Of a stretch of 64,000 nt of DNA, positions 50,445-58,770 are shown one piece after another. Both the position numbers and the translations under genes were made by a program. How positions within the stretch are numbered: position 1 is the first letter of the stretch; each line of letters opens with the position of its first letter. The notes under the pieces were generated by a model. That model was given only the letters and a program-made list of their open reading frames with translations, was not told the DNA's origin and did no database searches. The stretch comes from an uncultured Anaerolineales bacterium. Its GTDB lineage: Bacteria > Chloroflexota > Anaerolineae > Anaerolineales > Villigracilaceae. The stretch covers positions 1 through 64,000 of the forward strand of contig CALFXA010000238.1 in NCBI GenBank assembly GCA_937928015.1, written 5' to 3'.

Positions 50445-50480
50445 TTCGTCCTGAGCGGAGCGCAGCGAAGTCGAAGGACG
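50445..50480. repeat. interspersed palindromic repeat
   Basis: CGTCCTGAGCGGAGCG ... AGTCGAAGGACG fills the 50-base gap between the C39-like gene and the phosphoesterase gene. It is the same family as 2978-3065 and 8662-8685. Confidence 0.8.
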
Positions 50481-50482
50481 GA

Positions 50483-51820
50483 TCATGGCTTCAATCCCAG
50501 TTCCTGCAGGGCCTGCACGGCGGGGAACCAGTTCGGATGGACCTTGAGCGTGGCGCGGTAGTCGTTGATGGCGAGTTGGGTCTGGCCGAGCATGGAGTAG
50601 GCCCGTCCGCGCCAGAGCAGGGATTCTTCCAGGTCGGGCTTGGGGCGCGGCTTGAGTGTGGTGGTGGCCAGGTCGATTACATCCTGATAGCGGCCGGTAT
50701 AGAAGTAGGCGAAGTAGGGTCCCGTCTGATACCACATCATGCGGAAGGGACGCTGGTTCTCGGCGGTGCTGAGCTGGGCGTAGACGGTGAAAGCCTCGTC
50801 GTAGGCGCGCGCGGCGTCGGCGTAATTGTCCAGCGCGACCTGGCTGGTGCCTTCATTAAAGAGGGCGAAGTAGCGATCCATGCCCGTCAGGCTCTGACTC
50901 TCCTGCTGGGCGCGCTGCAGGGCGATGCGGGCGGCGGTGTCCTCGTCGGCCAGCGGACCCAGTAGACTCATCACGTCGCGGTCGCGGTTGGCGGGGTAGA
51001 CCACCACGAAGACGTAATCGAATGAACGCCAGCCGTTCATAAAATCGTCGTAGGAGATGCGGAAGTTGGGGCCGTCGTTCCAGGTATCCTGCACGGTGAC
51101 TTCGCGTTTGGCGTCGTCATAGCCGCTGATGAACTGGTAATGGCCCATCCAACTGACGACGCCCAGCGCATCGCGCTCGAAGTAGCCTTTCTCGGCCACC
51201 ACGGGGAATCCCGCCGCGAGCAGGCGCTTGACCAGGTCGATGTCGCCGCCGTAACGCAGGACGGAGGTCATGCCCGGGACGTTCGCGGAGATGAAGTCCT
51301 GGAGCTCGTAGGGCATCACGTTCTTGTCAACGTTGGCGGGCTGACCCTTGCTGTCGGTGTTGCCCGGCATGACGGCCCGCCCGATCACATCACGGTCGCC
51401 GCTCCAGCCCCAGAAGTTGAGCGCCATCGAGAAGTTGGCGGGACCGCAATAATTCCAGCGGTTGTGCTGGTGCTCGTAGCGGAAGCCCGTCAGACTGACG
51501 GAATCCGGCAGGGGCGTGGATGTGGCGGTCGGCGTGGCGGTGGGTCCCAGCCGGGTGGGAGTGGGCGTCCCCGTGGCGAGCGGGGTGAGGGTCAGCATGT
51601 ACTCGGCGCGGGTGGTTGCCAGGATAGAGTCGAAATCCACCTGCTGCTGACTGGGCTGGAAGACCGCCTGGTCGGGCGGGTTGAAGTAGTAGTTGATCTG
51701 TGTCCGCAGGTTGTCCACGCGCCAGGCCAGACGCTCGTGGATGGGCGGCAGGAAATACAGGCCGACCGCCAGCACCAACCCAAGCGGGATCAGCCAGAGC
51801 CATTTTCGTTGGGTGAACAT
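50483..51820 (-). CDS. membrane-anchored C39-like cysteine peptidase domain protein with TPRs
   Basis: The 445-residue protein has an N-terminal membrane anchor (8-25), a Thr/Pro-rich linker (about 75-105), a C39-like papain-fold domain (about 110-260) with catalytic-type Cys in NYCGPANFSMAL, His in MGHYQFISGYD and Asp in VQDTWNDG, and about three C-terminal TPR units (about 300-440). The domain faces outward. It may process or only bind peptides; no bacteriocin transporter is nearby. ATG 51820 follows no obvious ribosome site. Confidence 0.8.
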   Translation of the reverse strand: MFTQRKWLWLIPLGLVLAVGLYFLPPIHERLAWRVDNLRTQINYYFNPPDQAVFQPSQQQVDFDSILATTRAEYMLTLTPLATGTPTPTRLGPTATPTATSTPLPDSVSLTGFRYEHQHNRWNYCGPANFSMALNFWGWSGDRDVIGRAVMPGNTDSKGQPANVDKNVMPYELQDFISANVPGMTSVLRYGGDIDLVKRLLAAGFPVVAEKGYFERDALGVVSWMGHYQFISGYDDAKREVTVQDTWNDGPNFRISYDDFMNGWRSFDYVFVVVYPANRDRDVMSLLGPLADEDTAARIALQRAQQESQSLTGMDRYFALFNEGTSQVALDNYADAARAYDEAFTVYAQLSTAENQRPFRMMWYQTGPYFAYFYTGRYQDVIDLATTTLKPRPKPDLEESLLWRGRAYSMLGQTQLAINDYRATLKVHPNWFPAVQALQELGLKP

Positions 51821-52037
51821 GGCGGGGATTATAAAACAAAATGTCGGGCGGCCTGGGGAGTCGGGACCATAAGGGGGTATAGAACGCGAGGATTTTGCGC
51901 TTTTTGGGCGGGTTTTCCGCGGAAGCCCCGTAAAGTGGACATTTTCTCACTTGTTTCTCATAAATCCCCATAACCTTTTGGCGGTCCTTGGCGACTAGAT
52001 TTTTTGTATAGCAAGAACCTGACCCAAGGAGACAACC

Positions 52038-52538
52038 ATGAGAAAAAGCACCCTGTTCATTTCCGCCGCCCTGACCGCCTTCATGCTGGCCGTGCTGGTC
52101 GGCGTGGCGTCGGCGTATCAGAACGTCGTCAAATCGAGCGTCGCCGCCGTGCAACCATCCGCGTCTGCTCCCATTGCCGAAAATATCTCCGCCCCGGCGG
52201 CGGTCGCCCCCACCTCAACCATGATCACCCCTGAGCAGGCCGCCGCGCTGGCCTCGCAAGTGTTGGGCCGCACCGATCTCTTTAGCGTGGAAACCGCCGA
52301 CTTGAATGGCGCACAATCCTACCTGGTGACCTTCAGCTCGGGCGACCTGGTTTACGTCAGTCCCGAGGGCCAGATCCTCTCCATCGGCAAGATCACGCCG
52401 ACCGTAACGGTCAATACCGTGCCTTCCCATCGCAAGAAGCAGGAAGATGTCAGTGTCCCCGCGCAGACGGGCGGCGGTGGCAGCAGTAGCTGCGGTGGTG
52501 AAGACCACGATGGCGGCGAAGAACACGACGACGATTAG
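52038..52538 (+). CDS. exported protein with PepSY-like domain and Cys/acidic-His tail
   Basis: The 166-residue protein has a signal peptide (1-26), a region ITPEQAAALASQVLGR to YVSPEGQILSI that looks like a PepSY repeat, and a tail after residue 140 with Gly-Ser then SSSCGGEDHDGGEEHDDD, where one Cys and many Asp, Glu and His could bind metal or haem. AAGGAGAC sets the start. It is the first of four closely spaced genes leading to ApbE and a ferric-reductase-like protein, so a role in extracytoplasmic electron transfer or metal handling is suggested by context only. Confidence 0.65.
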   Translation: MRKSTLFISAALTAFMLAVLVGVASAYQNVVKSSVAAVQPSASAPIAENISAPAAVAPTSTMITPEQAAALASQVLGRTDLFSVETADLNGAQSYLVTFSSGDLVYVSPEGQILSIGKITPTVTVNTVPSHRKKQEDVSVPAQTGGGGSSSCGGEDHDGGEEHDDD

Positions 52539-52547
52539 GATCACCTT

Positions 52548-52928
52548 ATGGCTCCCAATTCTCCCAACAAACCCGCATCCCGCAACTGGAATGATATCCA
52601 GATGTTCCTGGCCGCCCTGGCCATGGCGCTGACGCTCGGCCTGTGGAACCTGTTCGCAGGTCCCGATCGTGCGCTGGCGAAGGAAAGCTCCCAATCGACC
52701 GAGCCGCCTCCCCAGCCTATCTCTGAACCGCCCACTGCGGCGGCTCCCACAGCCCTGCCTCAGGTCAAGATCTACCTGGGCGGCGTGGCCCCGCAGACCG
52801 AAATCATCGTTACCAACGTCCGCAAGGGCGGAGGCGGCGGGGGTGGAGGTGGGGGTGGCGGTACCCTGCCCGGCACGGGCGGCGGAGGTGGCGGTGGTGG
52901 AGGGGGCGGCGGAACAGGCTCCTCGTAA
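52548..52928 (+). CDS. small exported Gly-rich protein
   Basis: The 126-residue protein has a signal anchor (17-40), a Pro/Thr linker, a short conserved-looking stretch VKIYLGGVAPQTEIIVTNV, and two runs of 12 glycines separated by TLPGT. It starts nine bases after the previous stop and ends one base before apbE, so translation is coupled. No family is recognised. The Gly-rich tail would be flexible and surface exposed. Confidence 0.6.
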   Translation: MAPNSPNKPASRNWNDIQMFLAALAMALTLGLWNLFAGPDRALAKESSQSTEPPPQPISEPPTAAAPTALPQVKIYLGGVAPQTEIIVTNVRKGGGGGGGGGGGGTLPGTGGGGGGGGGGGGTGSS

Positions 52929-52929
52929 C

Positions 52930-53853
52930 ATGATCCACCGCCTATCCTTCCGCGCGATGGGCACGAACATGCTGGCCTGCCTGGACGTGGACTCGGAGCA
53001 AGCCCCCGGGGTCCTCGCCCAGGTGCCAGCCTGGTTCGAGGAATGGGAGCAGGCCTTCAGCCGCTTCCGCCTCGACAGCGAACTCTCGCGCCTCAACCGC
53101 TCGAACGGCCGCCCCATGCCCGTCTCCGAGACGTTCTGGCAGGTCTTTCAGGCCGCGCTGGATGCCGAAGCCTGGACCGACGGGCTGGTCACGCCCACCA
53201 TCGCGGATGCTCTGCGCGAGGTCGGCTACGACCGTGACTTCGACCTGCTGGCGGGCGCGCGTCTGCCCTCGCATTTCCCCACGCTGACGGCGGCCCGCCC
53301 GCTCTCCACCGTGGAATGGGACGAGGCCAGGCGTACCATCCATCTGCCCGAGGGCATCCGCCTCGATTTCGGCGGTGTGGCCAAGGGTTGGGCCGCACAC
53401 CAGGCCATGCTGCGACTGTCCGAGTACGGCCCCGCGTTGATGAACGCCGGCGGCGACGTGGCGTCCAGCGGTCCGCTGCGAAACGGCGGCTCGTGGGAGA
53501 TTACGATCACCAATCCGTTCACGCGCAAGGAGGAAGACAGCCTTGGGACGATCCTGCTGCGCGGTGAGGCCGTCGCCACCTCGGGCACGGACCACCGCCG
53601 CTGGCAGCAAGGCGACTTCCTGCGACACCACATCATCGATCCGCACACGGGCCTGCCCGCGCAGACCGATGTGTTGAGCGCCACCGTCGTCGCGCCGACC
53701 GTGCTCGAAGCGGAGGCCGCCGCCAAGTCCGCGTTGATCCGCGGCGGGCTGGCGGGCATGGCTTGGCTCGACGCCGACCCCAGCCTGGCGGGATTCATCG
53801 TCCTCGAAGACGGCCAGGGCCTCTATAACGAAAGACTCAAGAAGTATCTCTGA
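52930..53853 (+). CDS. apbE: FAD:protein FMN transferase (ApbE)
   Basis: The 307-residue enzyme attaches FMN to Thr/Ser of partner proteins. Visible are the N-terminal FRAMGTNMLACL, the FAD-binding RLDFGGVAKGWAAHQA, NAGGDVASSG and the metal/pyrophosphate region TSGTDHRRW ... HHIIDPHTGLPA. No lipoprotein signal is present at ATG 52930, so it may act in the cytoplasm or be exported another way. No FMN-binding-domain protein with the usual flavinylation motif is visible in the cluster, which leaves its target open. Confidence 0.93.
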   Translation: MIHRLSFRAMGTNMLACLDVDSEQAPGVLAQVPAWFEEWEQAFSRFRLDSELSRLNRSNGRPMPVSETFWQVFQAALDAEAWTDGLVTPTIADALREVGYDRDFDLLAGARLPSHFPTLTAARPLSTVEWDEARRTIHLPEGIRLDFGGVAKGWAAHQAMLRLSEYGPALMNAGGDVASSGPLRNGGSWEITITNPFTRKEEDSLGTILLRGEAVATSGTDHRRWQQGDFLRHHIIDPHTGLPAQTDVLSATVVAPTVLEAEAAAKSALIRGGLAGMAWLDADPSLAGFIVLEDGQGLYNERLKKYL

Positions 53854-53861
53854 TGTCCTTG

Positions 53862-53940
53862 CGAAGCAACCTCCTGTATTCGAGAAATGACGAGATTGCT
53901 TCGGCGCCTTCGGCGTCTCGCAACGACATGAAAGAAAGTA
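53862..53940. repeat. interspersed repeat between apbE and the ferric-reductase-like gene
   Basis: CTTGCGAAGCAACCTCC ... GAGATTGCTTCGGCGCC ... CGTCTCGCAACGACATG. The arms GCGAAGCAA and TTGCTTCGG pair. The TGACGAGATTGCTTCG wording is typical of dispersed non-coding repeats in this kind of genome. Confidence 0.6.
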
Positions 53941-53946
53941 GGTAAT

Positions 53947-54777
53947 ATGCCCGCAAATCTCCCCGAACCCGTCGAGATGGAATCCTCGGTCAACATCCAG
54001 ACCTTCCTCACCTTTTTGCTCGCAATGACGGCCGGTCTGCTCTTGGCCGTGCTGGTGTTGCCGAGTTGGCTGCCCAACATGGCCTTCTCGTTGAACGGTG
54101 AAGCCCCCAAGGTCTTCTGGTACCTGGCGCGCGCCACGGCCTTCGCCTCGCTCAGCCTGCTGTGGGTTTCGATGGCGCTCGGCCTGAGCATCACCAACAA
54201 GATGGCGCGCCTGTGGCCCGGAGCGCCCGCGTCCTTCGCCATCCACGAATACGTCAATTTGCTGGGCATCGCCTTCGCCATCTTCCACGCGCTGATTCTG
54301 CTGGGCGACCATTACATCGGATTCACCTTCGTGCAGGTGCTGATGCCTTTTTCCACGACCACCTATCGTCCGTTCTGGGTGGGCATCGGCCAGTTGGGGT
54401 TTTATGTCTGGCTGCTGGTGACGCTCAGTTTCTACGTGCGACAGGGCATTGGCCAGAAGACCTGGCGCGTCATCCATTACGCCAGTTTTGCCATGTACCT
54501 GATGGGACTCTTCCACGGCATCTTCACCGGCACCGACTCGGGCCTGGACTGGGTACAAAAGTTTTACTGGCTCTCGGCGGGCAGCCTGCTCTTCCTGTTG
54601 ATGTACCGCATCCTGGCCAGCGTTGCAGAAAAACTTTTCCCGCAGAAGCCGCAGCCGAGGCCTGTTCCCGCTCCCGCGGCGCGACCTGTCCCGGCCGCCC
54701 GTCCCGCTCCTGTGCCCGCGACGACGGCTGTTCCCACGGCCCCATCCCAGGCGAGGGCGCCGCAAGGCTCGGATTGA
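53947..54777 (+). CDS. ferric-reductase-like transmembrane protein
   Basis: The 276-residue protein has six membrane helices and a ferric-reductase-like haem b core with histidines in FAIHEYVNLLGIAFAIFHAL and WRVIHYASFAMYLMGLFHGI. There is no FAD/NAD-binding domain attached; instead a 45-residue Pro/Ala/Arg tail. It would move electrons across the membrane, as in MsrQ or PepSY-linked reductases. It follows apbE after a short repeat and probably belongs to the same unit. Confidence 0.8.
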   Translation: MPANLPEPVEMESSVNIQTFLTFLLAMTAGLLLAVLVLPSWLPNMAFSLNGEAPKVFWYLARATAFASLSLLWVSMALGLSITNKMARLWPGAPASFAIHEYVNLLGIAFAIFHALILLGDHYIGFTFVQVLMPFSTTTYRPFWVGIGQLGFYVWLLVTLSFYVRQGIGQKTWRVIHYASFAMYLMGLFHGIFTGTDSGLDWVQKFYWLSAGSLLFLLMYRILASVAEKLFPQKPQPRPVPAPAARPVPAARPAPVPATTAVPTAPSQARAPQGSD

Positions 54778-54785
54778 AAATGAAA

Positions 54786-54816
54786 AACGCTGACCAGGAA
54801 TGGTCAGCGTTTTTTA
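54786..54816 (+). terminator. terminator after ferric-reductase-like gene
   Basis: AACGCTGACCA / TGGTCAGCGTT with loop GGAA is followed by TTTTTAT. Confidence 0.92.
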
Positions 54817-54829
54817 TCGTGGCTGTTGC

Positions 54830-55669
54830 TTACGGGATGGACTCGGCCAGGTGCAGTAGATCCTCTTTGGAAATCGACTCCGACTCGACGATCAGGAGGA
54901 AGGTGCGGCCGTCGGCGTCCCAGAGGAGCGACGCGCCCTGCTCGGGATGCGCGGCGGCCTTCCAGCGCGAGGGATTCCAGGCCCGCACGGGATCGGCCAG
55001 GTTGTAGAAGCCCATCGCGCCCTTGTAGAACACGGCGGGATGTCCGTTCACGGAGAGCACCTGGGGCTCGCTTTCCAAATTCACGCAGAGATAGCCGGCT
55101 AGGTCGCAATCGGATGGGCGGTCGGGGTCGTAGCCGTTGGGGCAGTCGCCGTGGAGAATTTCAAGCTGGATCGTGCGTCCCTGGGCGTCCCACCACTGGT
55201 AGGCGGCGGAGGAGGGCGTTTCCGCGTACATGGACCCGTAGAACAGCGCGGCTCGCTCTTGCAGGGTATATCCCGCTGGGACCCAGGCGGGCAGTTTGTC
55301 GAAATAGGGCTGGCTGGCGGCGATCTCCTGCGGGCTGGACGCGGTCCATAACTGGGAATAGGACTCGGTCTCGGCCTCCAGCGTGGGTGTGACGAGATCG
55401 TTGGTGACCAGGACGGTCGTGCCACGCACGATGATCTTCGCCAGGATCGAGTCGACGGCGGACTGGGCGGCGGCGCGCAGCGTGGGGGACAGGGCCAGGC
55501 TGAGGGTCAGGATCAGGCTGAAGGTCAGGGCGGAGGCGAGGGCGAGACGTCGCGCCGTGGGACGATGGGCCGGTGCGGGGGAGTCCTCCCGCGTGAGACG
55601 GTCATATAACGCGGCGGCAAACTCGGGCCGCGGGGGCTGACGGAAATTCGAGAGGAAATCGTTGTTCAT
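54830..55669 (-). CDS. anti-sigma-like membrane protein (DUF4367-type)
   Basis: The 279-residue protein has a short cytoplasmic N-terminus (about 1-45), one membrane helix (46-70) and an outer domain with LPAWVPAGYTLQERAALFYG and EILHGDCPNG, resembling DUF4367. The start overlaps the stop of the sigma factor gene (ATGA), and GGAGGAG lies within the sigma gene end. Pairing with an ECF sigma factor suggests it holds the sigma at the membrane until a signal arrives. The classical zinc anti-sigma motif is not seen. Confidence 0.75.
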   Translation of the reverse strand: MNNDFLSNFRQPPRPEFAAALYDRLTREDSPAPAHRPTARRLALASALTFSLILTLSLALSPTLRAAAQSAVDSILAKIIVRGTTVLVTNDLVTPTLEAETESYSQLWTASSPQEIAASQPYFDKLPAWVPAGYTLQERAALFYGSMYAETPSSAAYQWWDAQGRTIQLEILHGDCPNGYDPDRPSDCDLAGYLCVNLESEPQVLSVNGHPAVFYKGAMGFYNLADPVRAWNPSRWKAAAHPEQGASLLWDADGRTFLLIVESESISKEDLLHLAESIP

Positions 55670-56199
55670 GGCTCCTCCAGGGCGGCGCGCAGATGTTGCA
55701 CGACGCGGTGCAGCAGGCTGCCCACGTTGGATTCGCTCAAATGGGTAAGGCGGGCGATGGCGCGGTTGGTGAGTCCCGCCCCGTATTTGAGCGCCACCAG
55801 ATCGCGCTCGCGTTCGTTGAGTTGACTCAACAGGGAGTCCAGCCGTTCGAAATCGGCCCGCCGCTGGACCAGGCTTTCGACGTTCTCCCCGCCGCTGACG
55901 GCTGCCGCTGCCTCCAACGGGACCTCGGGGTGCGGCCGGCGAAAATGGTCGGCGGCCACGTGACGGGCGATGGTGAACAGCCAGGTGGAGAAGGCGGCCA
56001 GGTCGCGTCGATAGCGCTGACGGTTGCGCCAGGCCTTCTCGAAGGTCTCGGCGGTCAGGTCTTCTGCCAGGCGCTCGTCGCCCACACGGTAGCGGAAGAA
56101 ATTGTAGATGCGCGGCAATTCCGCCTGATACACGGACTCCCAATCCACCTCGCGGGCGGGGAACAACGACTTGCCGAGCGAACGCAGCGACTCTGTCAT
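55666..56199 (-). CDS. ECF-type RNA polymerase sigma-70 factor
   Basis: The 177-residue protein has sigma region 2 (YNFFRYRVGDERLAEDLTAETFEKAW and FSTWLFTIARHVAADHFRR, each the -10 recognition helix area) and region 4 (LLSQLNERERDLVALKYGAGLTNRAIA ... SNVGSLLHRVVQHLR). It is a typical extracytoplasmic-function sigma. The next gene overlaps it and encodes its probable anti-sigma partner. Confidence 0.93.
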   Translation of the reverse strand: MTESLRSLGKSLFPAREVDWESVYQAELPRIYNFFRYRVGDERLAEDLTAETFEKAWRNRQRYRRDLAAFSTWLFTIARHVAADHFRRPHPEVPLEAAAAVSGGENVESLVQRRADFERLDSLLSQLNERERDLVALKYGAGLTNRAIARLTHLSESNVGSLLHRVVQHLRAALEEP

Positions 56200-56246
56200 C
56201 CTATTTCATTATACGGCGCGGGGGAGAAAGTATCACACTGTGGAAT

Positions 56247-56321
56247 CAGATGTATAATTTTATGAAAGATAAAGGGTGTTATACAATATTCCTGCTGTAT
56301 GAACCATAGTTGGGCGGTTTG
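56247..56321 (+). repeat. element R1: promoter-like box plus GTTGGGC core
   Basis: The element contains GATGTATAATTTT (perfect TATAAT at 56252-56257), GATAAAGGGTGTTATAC, an imperfect inverted repeat TTATACA/TGTATGAA and then CCATAGTTGGGCGGTTTG. A near copy (R2) lies at 62781-62857 in the same orientation, again just upstream of an orphan gene. GTTGGGC is a legal integron recombination core (GTTRRRY). Confidence 0.75.
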
Positions 56322-56364
56322 TCGTAAAACAGCCACTGTCAGATAAGCAATACGGTTAAACATC

Positions 56365-56823
56365 ATGGAGCTAAAAGTACTAAAAAATATTCACAGGGGA
56401 ATGTATGTTGAGTTCAATATATCAGGCGATGAGGCTCACTACAACTTTTGGCACAGCGACTCACTATACTTATATGAACCGATTTATGGCGTCTTTGTAG
56501 AAAGTTTCAAAAAGAGCGTTGAAAAGTTTAACTATTACGGCCCGACCCTTGTTACGGCATCCGAGTTGTCACAGCTCCAGCAAGAATTAGAGAATAGCAA
56601 AAAAGAGTTCGAGAGTATTACGAGTTCAGACGATTTGGTCTACAAAATAGCGCAGTCAAAATTGGGAAAGAATTTCCTGGTTGAGTTTGAGGGTCAAAGT
56701 TGTGATTTACAAACACAGTGGAAAAGTGTCGTGTCCTCATTGAAAGAAATAAACGAGACTCTTGTTGAATTAATTCGCAAATGCATTCAAGAGAAGCGAG
56801 TTCTTTGGGTGCTTGGAATGTAA
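56365..56823 (+). CDS. orphan protein of unknown function (first cassette-like gene)
   Basis: The 152-residue protein is encoded by visibly AT-richer DNA than the flanks. It has an N-terminal beta-rich part (FNISGDEAHYNFWHSDSLYL) and a C-terminal coiled-coil-like half (ASELSQLQQELENSKKEF and LKEINETLVELIRKCIQEK). No signal peptide or membrane helix. No family is recognised. It lies between element R1 and an attC-like site whose left core begins 53 bases after the stop, the usual layout of an integron gene cassette. No strong ribosome site precedes ATG 56365. Confidence 0.6.
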   Translation: MELKVLKNIHRGMYVEFNISGDEAHYNFWHSDSLYLYEPIYGVFVESFKKSVEKFNYYGPTLVTASELSQLQQELENSKKEFESITSSDDLVYKIAQSKLGKNFLVEFEGQSCDLQTQWKSVVSSLKEINETLVELIRKCIQEKRVLWVLGM

Positions 56824-56875
56824 TGTCTGAGATTGGGAAGGAAACTTTCGTGAGTGGCCTTTTATGCAAAACATC

Positions 56876-56998
56876 GCCCAACACAGCGGACGGCGGGGAT
56901 TCTGCGGAATTTTCGGGCTTTATCTACACCCAAGCAGAATTCTGTTCTCAAAGTTTTATCCACGCCCGCCCCAGCGCAGGTAATGCAAACCGTTGGGC
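56876..56998 (+). other. attC-like site A (integron cassette recombination site)
   Basis: The segment begins GCCCAAC (56876-56882) and ends with the exact complement GTTGGGC (56992-56998), 123 bases in all, in the normal attC size range. Inside are a partial second pair (GCGGACGGCGGGG against CCCGCCCCAGCGC) and a central ATTCTGC/GCAGAAT stem. The layout R''-L''-...-L'-R' and the position after an orphan gene fit attC. Confidence 0.7.
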
Positions 56999-57019
56999 GC
57001 AATAATTATGGAGACCTCA

Positions 57020-57871
57020 ATGACCAATCAAACTGAGGAATTTAAGGCGAAGGCGTTCGAGCCCCGCAACTTGGCGTTCTTTTTTCTAATCGTCTATGGA
57101 TTGAATGCGGTCATGTGGGTACTTTCCACTATCTTCGACCCGGAAAGGCCCACCAGCCTTACCGATTCATCCGTTTTTTTCTGGGCGCTGGTCGTCGTTC
57201 CAGCAGTAATTGGCCCCACGTTAGCTGCTTTCTTGATGACAGCCATTACCGAAGGGAAACCTGGCGTAAAAACTTTGTGGAGGCGTTTTTGGAACCGCAA
57301 CTTGAGCCTCAAATGGCTGCTTGTGACCCTGCTAATTTTCGAGTCATTGCGGCTGGTTACCAATCTTGTTGCTCGTATGATTGATGTCCAACCCTACCCG
57401 ATCGTTGACACATCTACTCCGTTCTGGATGATCATTCCTTTGTTCCTTTCTACCTTTGTTATTAGTGGGATAGGCGAGGAATTCGGTTGGCGCGGTTATG
57501 TTCTGCCGCGTTTCCAGGCCAAATGGACTGCACTAACTTCTAGCATAGTCCTCGGCCTTCTCTGGGCTGCCTGGCATATCCCTGCCTTTATTATCCCTAA
57601 CATCTCTCCTCTTTACCAAAGGAATTTCTGGGAATGGGTTCCCTTGATACTCATCTCGTCAGTCATCTACACATGGATCTTCAATAATACCAAAGGGAGC
57701 GTTCTTGCTGCCGCCATCGTTCATGCCTCACTGAATACATCTGTGGTCGTATTGCCCACATATGCTTCACTTTGGTATTACTATGGAAGCTTGCTGCTTG
57801 CTGTCATTCTCATCGTGATAGTCTACGGTCCAAAGAATTTCGTGATGAAACGATCTGACTGGTTTGCATGA
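57020..57871 (+). CDS. CPBP-family intramembrane metalloprotease (Abi/CAAX type)
   Basis: The 283-residue protein has about eight membrane helices and the CPBP catalytic motifs: GIGEEFGWRGYVLPRFQ (EExxxR), LLWAAWHIPAFI (His) and the last IVHASLN (His/Asn). Family members cleave membrane proteins in many settings, including bacteriocin self-immunity. GGAG six bases before ATG 57020 fits best; ATG 57008 is also in frame. It lies between attC-like sites A and B, i.e. in the second cassette position. Confidence 0.9.
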   Translation: MTNQTEEFKAKAFEPRNLAFFFLIVYGLNAVMWVLSTIFDPERPTSLTDSSVFFWALVVVPAVIGPTLAAFLMTAITEGKPGVKTLWRRFWNRNLSLKWLLVTLLIFESLRLVTNLVARMIDVQPYPIVDTSTPFWMIIPLFLSTFVISGIGEEFGWRGYVLPRFQAKWTALTSSIVLGLLWAAWHIPAFIIPNISPLYQRNFWEWVPLILISSVIYTWIFNNTKGSVLAAAIVHASLNTSVVVLPTYASLWYYYGSLLLAVILIVIVYGPKNFVMKRSDWFA

Positions 57872-57893
57872 CTAAAAGAAACATACTTCATGC

Positions 57894-58047
57894 GCCTAAC
57901 AAAGCGTGCACTTGACGCGTGGGAGTCTGCGCAATTTTCAGGCAGTTTCCTACGCCTGAGCATTTTTCTGGCCGGACGGCTTCGCCGTTCCCGTCCCAGC
58001 GCAGATATCCTGCGGAGAACATGCAGGGCGTATGCAAACCATCGGCT
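57894..58047 (+). other. attC-like site B (degenerate right end)
   Basis: Begins GCCTAAC (57894-57900), followed by AAAGCGTGCACTTGACGCGTG, which pairs partly with a later CCCAGCGCAG block. It contains an internal GACGGC/GCCGTT hairpin and an AGGC/GCCT pair. The expected right core GTTAGGC is replaced by ATCGGCT, so this site is either decayed or hybrid. Wording at the right end (TATGCAAACC) parallels site A (AATGCAAACC). Confidence 0.55.
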
Positions 58048-58052
58048 GGCTC

Positions 58053-58502
58053 ATGGTGAACAATATTGAAAGTGATAAAACTATGTGGATAAAAATCAGG
58101 ACCACTGTTTTGCTTGTTGGCTTATGTTTACTGTCTTTTTATACTTCAACGCGCGTGACGGCAGCACCTTCACCACCTGTCGATGTGATAAATCACACCA
58201 CCAAAGAATGTGCCCAAATATCGACAGGTGACGAATGCGAAAGTTGTGTTCCTGCCGAAGGATGGGAATTGCTGAATGGTAGTTGTCCAGAAGGTTATAC
58301 GGTTCTTGACCAATGGGCGCCGAGCACTTGTACTTTTTATGCATCCCCATATTGTTGTGAAACAAGAGCTAAGGTCGATGTAGGCTGCGCTTTACATCCG
58401 AGTTTCACGCAGTACATCTCAATTGGTTCAGTCCTTGTGTTCATAACGATAGTCGGGGTGATCCTGGTTGTCTTATATAAAAAGAGAGCTGGTCACAATT
58501 AA
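58053..58502 (+). CDS. Cys-rich membrane-anchored orphan protein (third cassette-like gene)
   Basis: From ATG 58053 the protein has 149 residues; ATG 58083 gives 139 and places the signal peptide at the N-terminus. It shows a signal sequence, an outer domain with about ten cysteines (including DECESC, SPYCCETRAK) and a C-terminal membrane helix followed by KKRAGHN. This is the plan of a small type I membrane protein with a disulfide-rich ectodomain. I do not recognise the family. It follows site B directly and sits in AT-richer DNA. Confidence 0.6.
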   Translation: MVNNIESDKTMWIKIRTTVLLVGLCLLSFYTSTRVTAAPSPPVDVINHTTKECAQISTGDECESCVPAEGWELLNGSCPEGYTVLDQWAPSTCTFYASPYCCETRAKVDVGCALHPSFTQYISIGSVLVFITIVGVILVVLYKKRAGHN

Positions 58503-58503
58503 T

Positions 58504-58560
58504 CGCCAGACAACATAGCGGGTACCTCATTTCGCTTTGCCTAGTCGTGGTGCGGGCGTT
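58504..58560 (+). other. possible remnant of a third attC-like site
   Basis: CGCCAGACAACATAGCGGGTACC resembles the left half of site B (CCTAACAAAGCGTGCACTT), and TGCGGGCGTTTAAC follows, but neither legal core is intact. Confidence 0.3.
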
Positions 58561-58585
58561 TAACCTTCGGTATAGGTTCTGGGCC

Positions 58586-58622
58586 AAAAAGCAAGGATGC
58601 CATGAGGCATCCTTGCTTTTAA
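58586..58622 (+). terminator. terminator at the end of the cassette region
   Basis: AAAAGCAAGGATGCC / GGCATCCTTGCTTTT with loop ATGA. Confidence 0.85.
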
Positions 58623-58770
58623 GTTAGTTTGGCGCTAAATTTTCTAAATCCCATATGAAAATCATGGAGGTGGTCAATGTCAAATTCCTGTCAAATTTAG
58701 ACTTAATATTAAATTGGACCTATAATTTTATTCAACAAACTTCTGTCTCAATCAAATAGGCATCGTAGCT

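Noticed and set aside
56247..56321. Ends of an insertion sequence
   Set aside because: R1 and R2 are direct, not inverted, copies and no transposase gene lies between or beside them.
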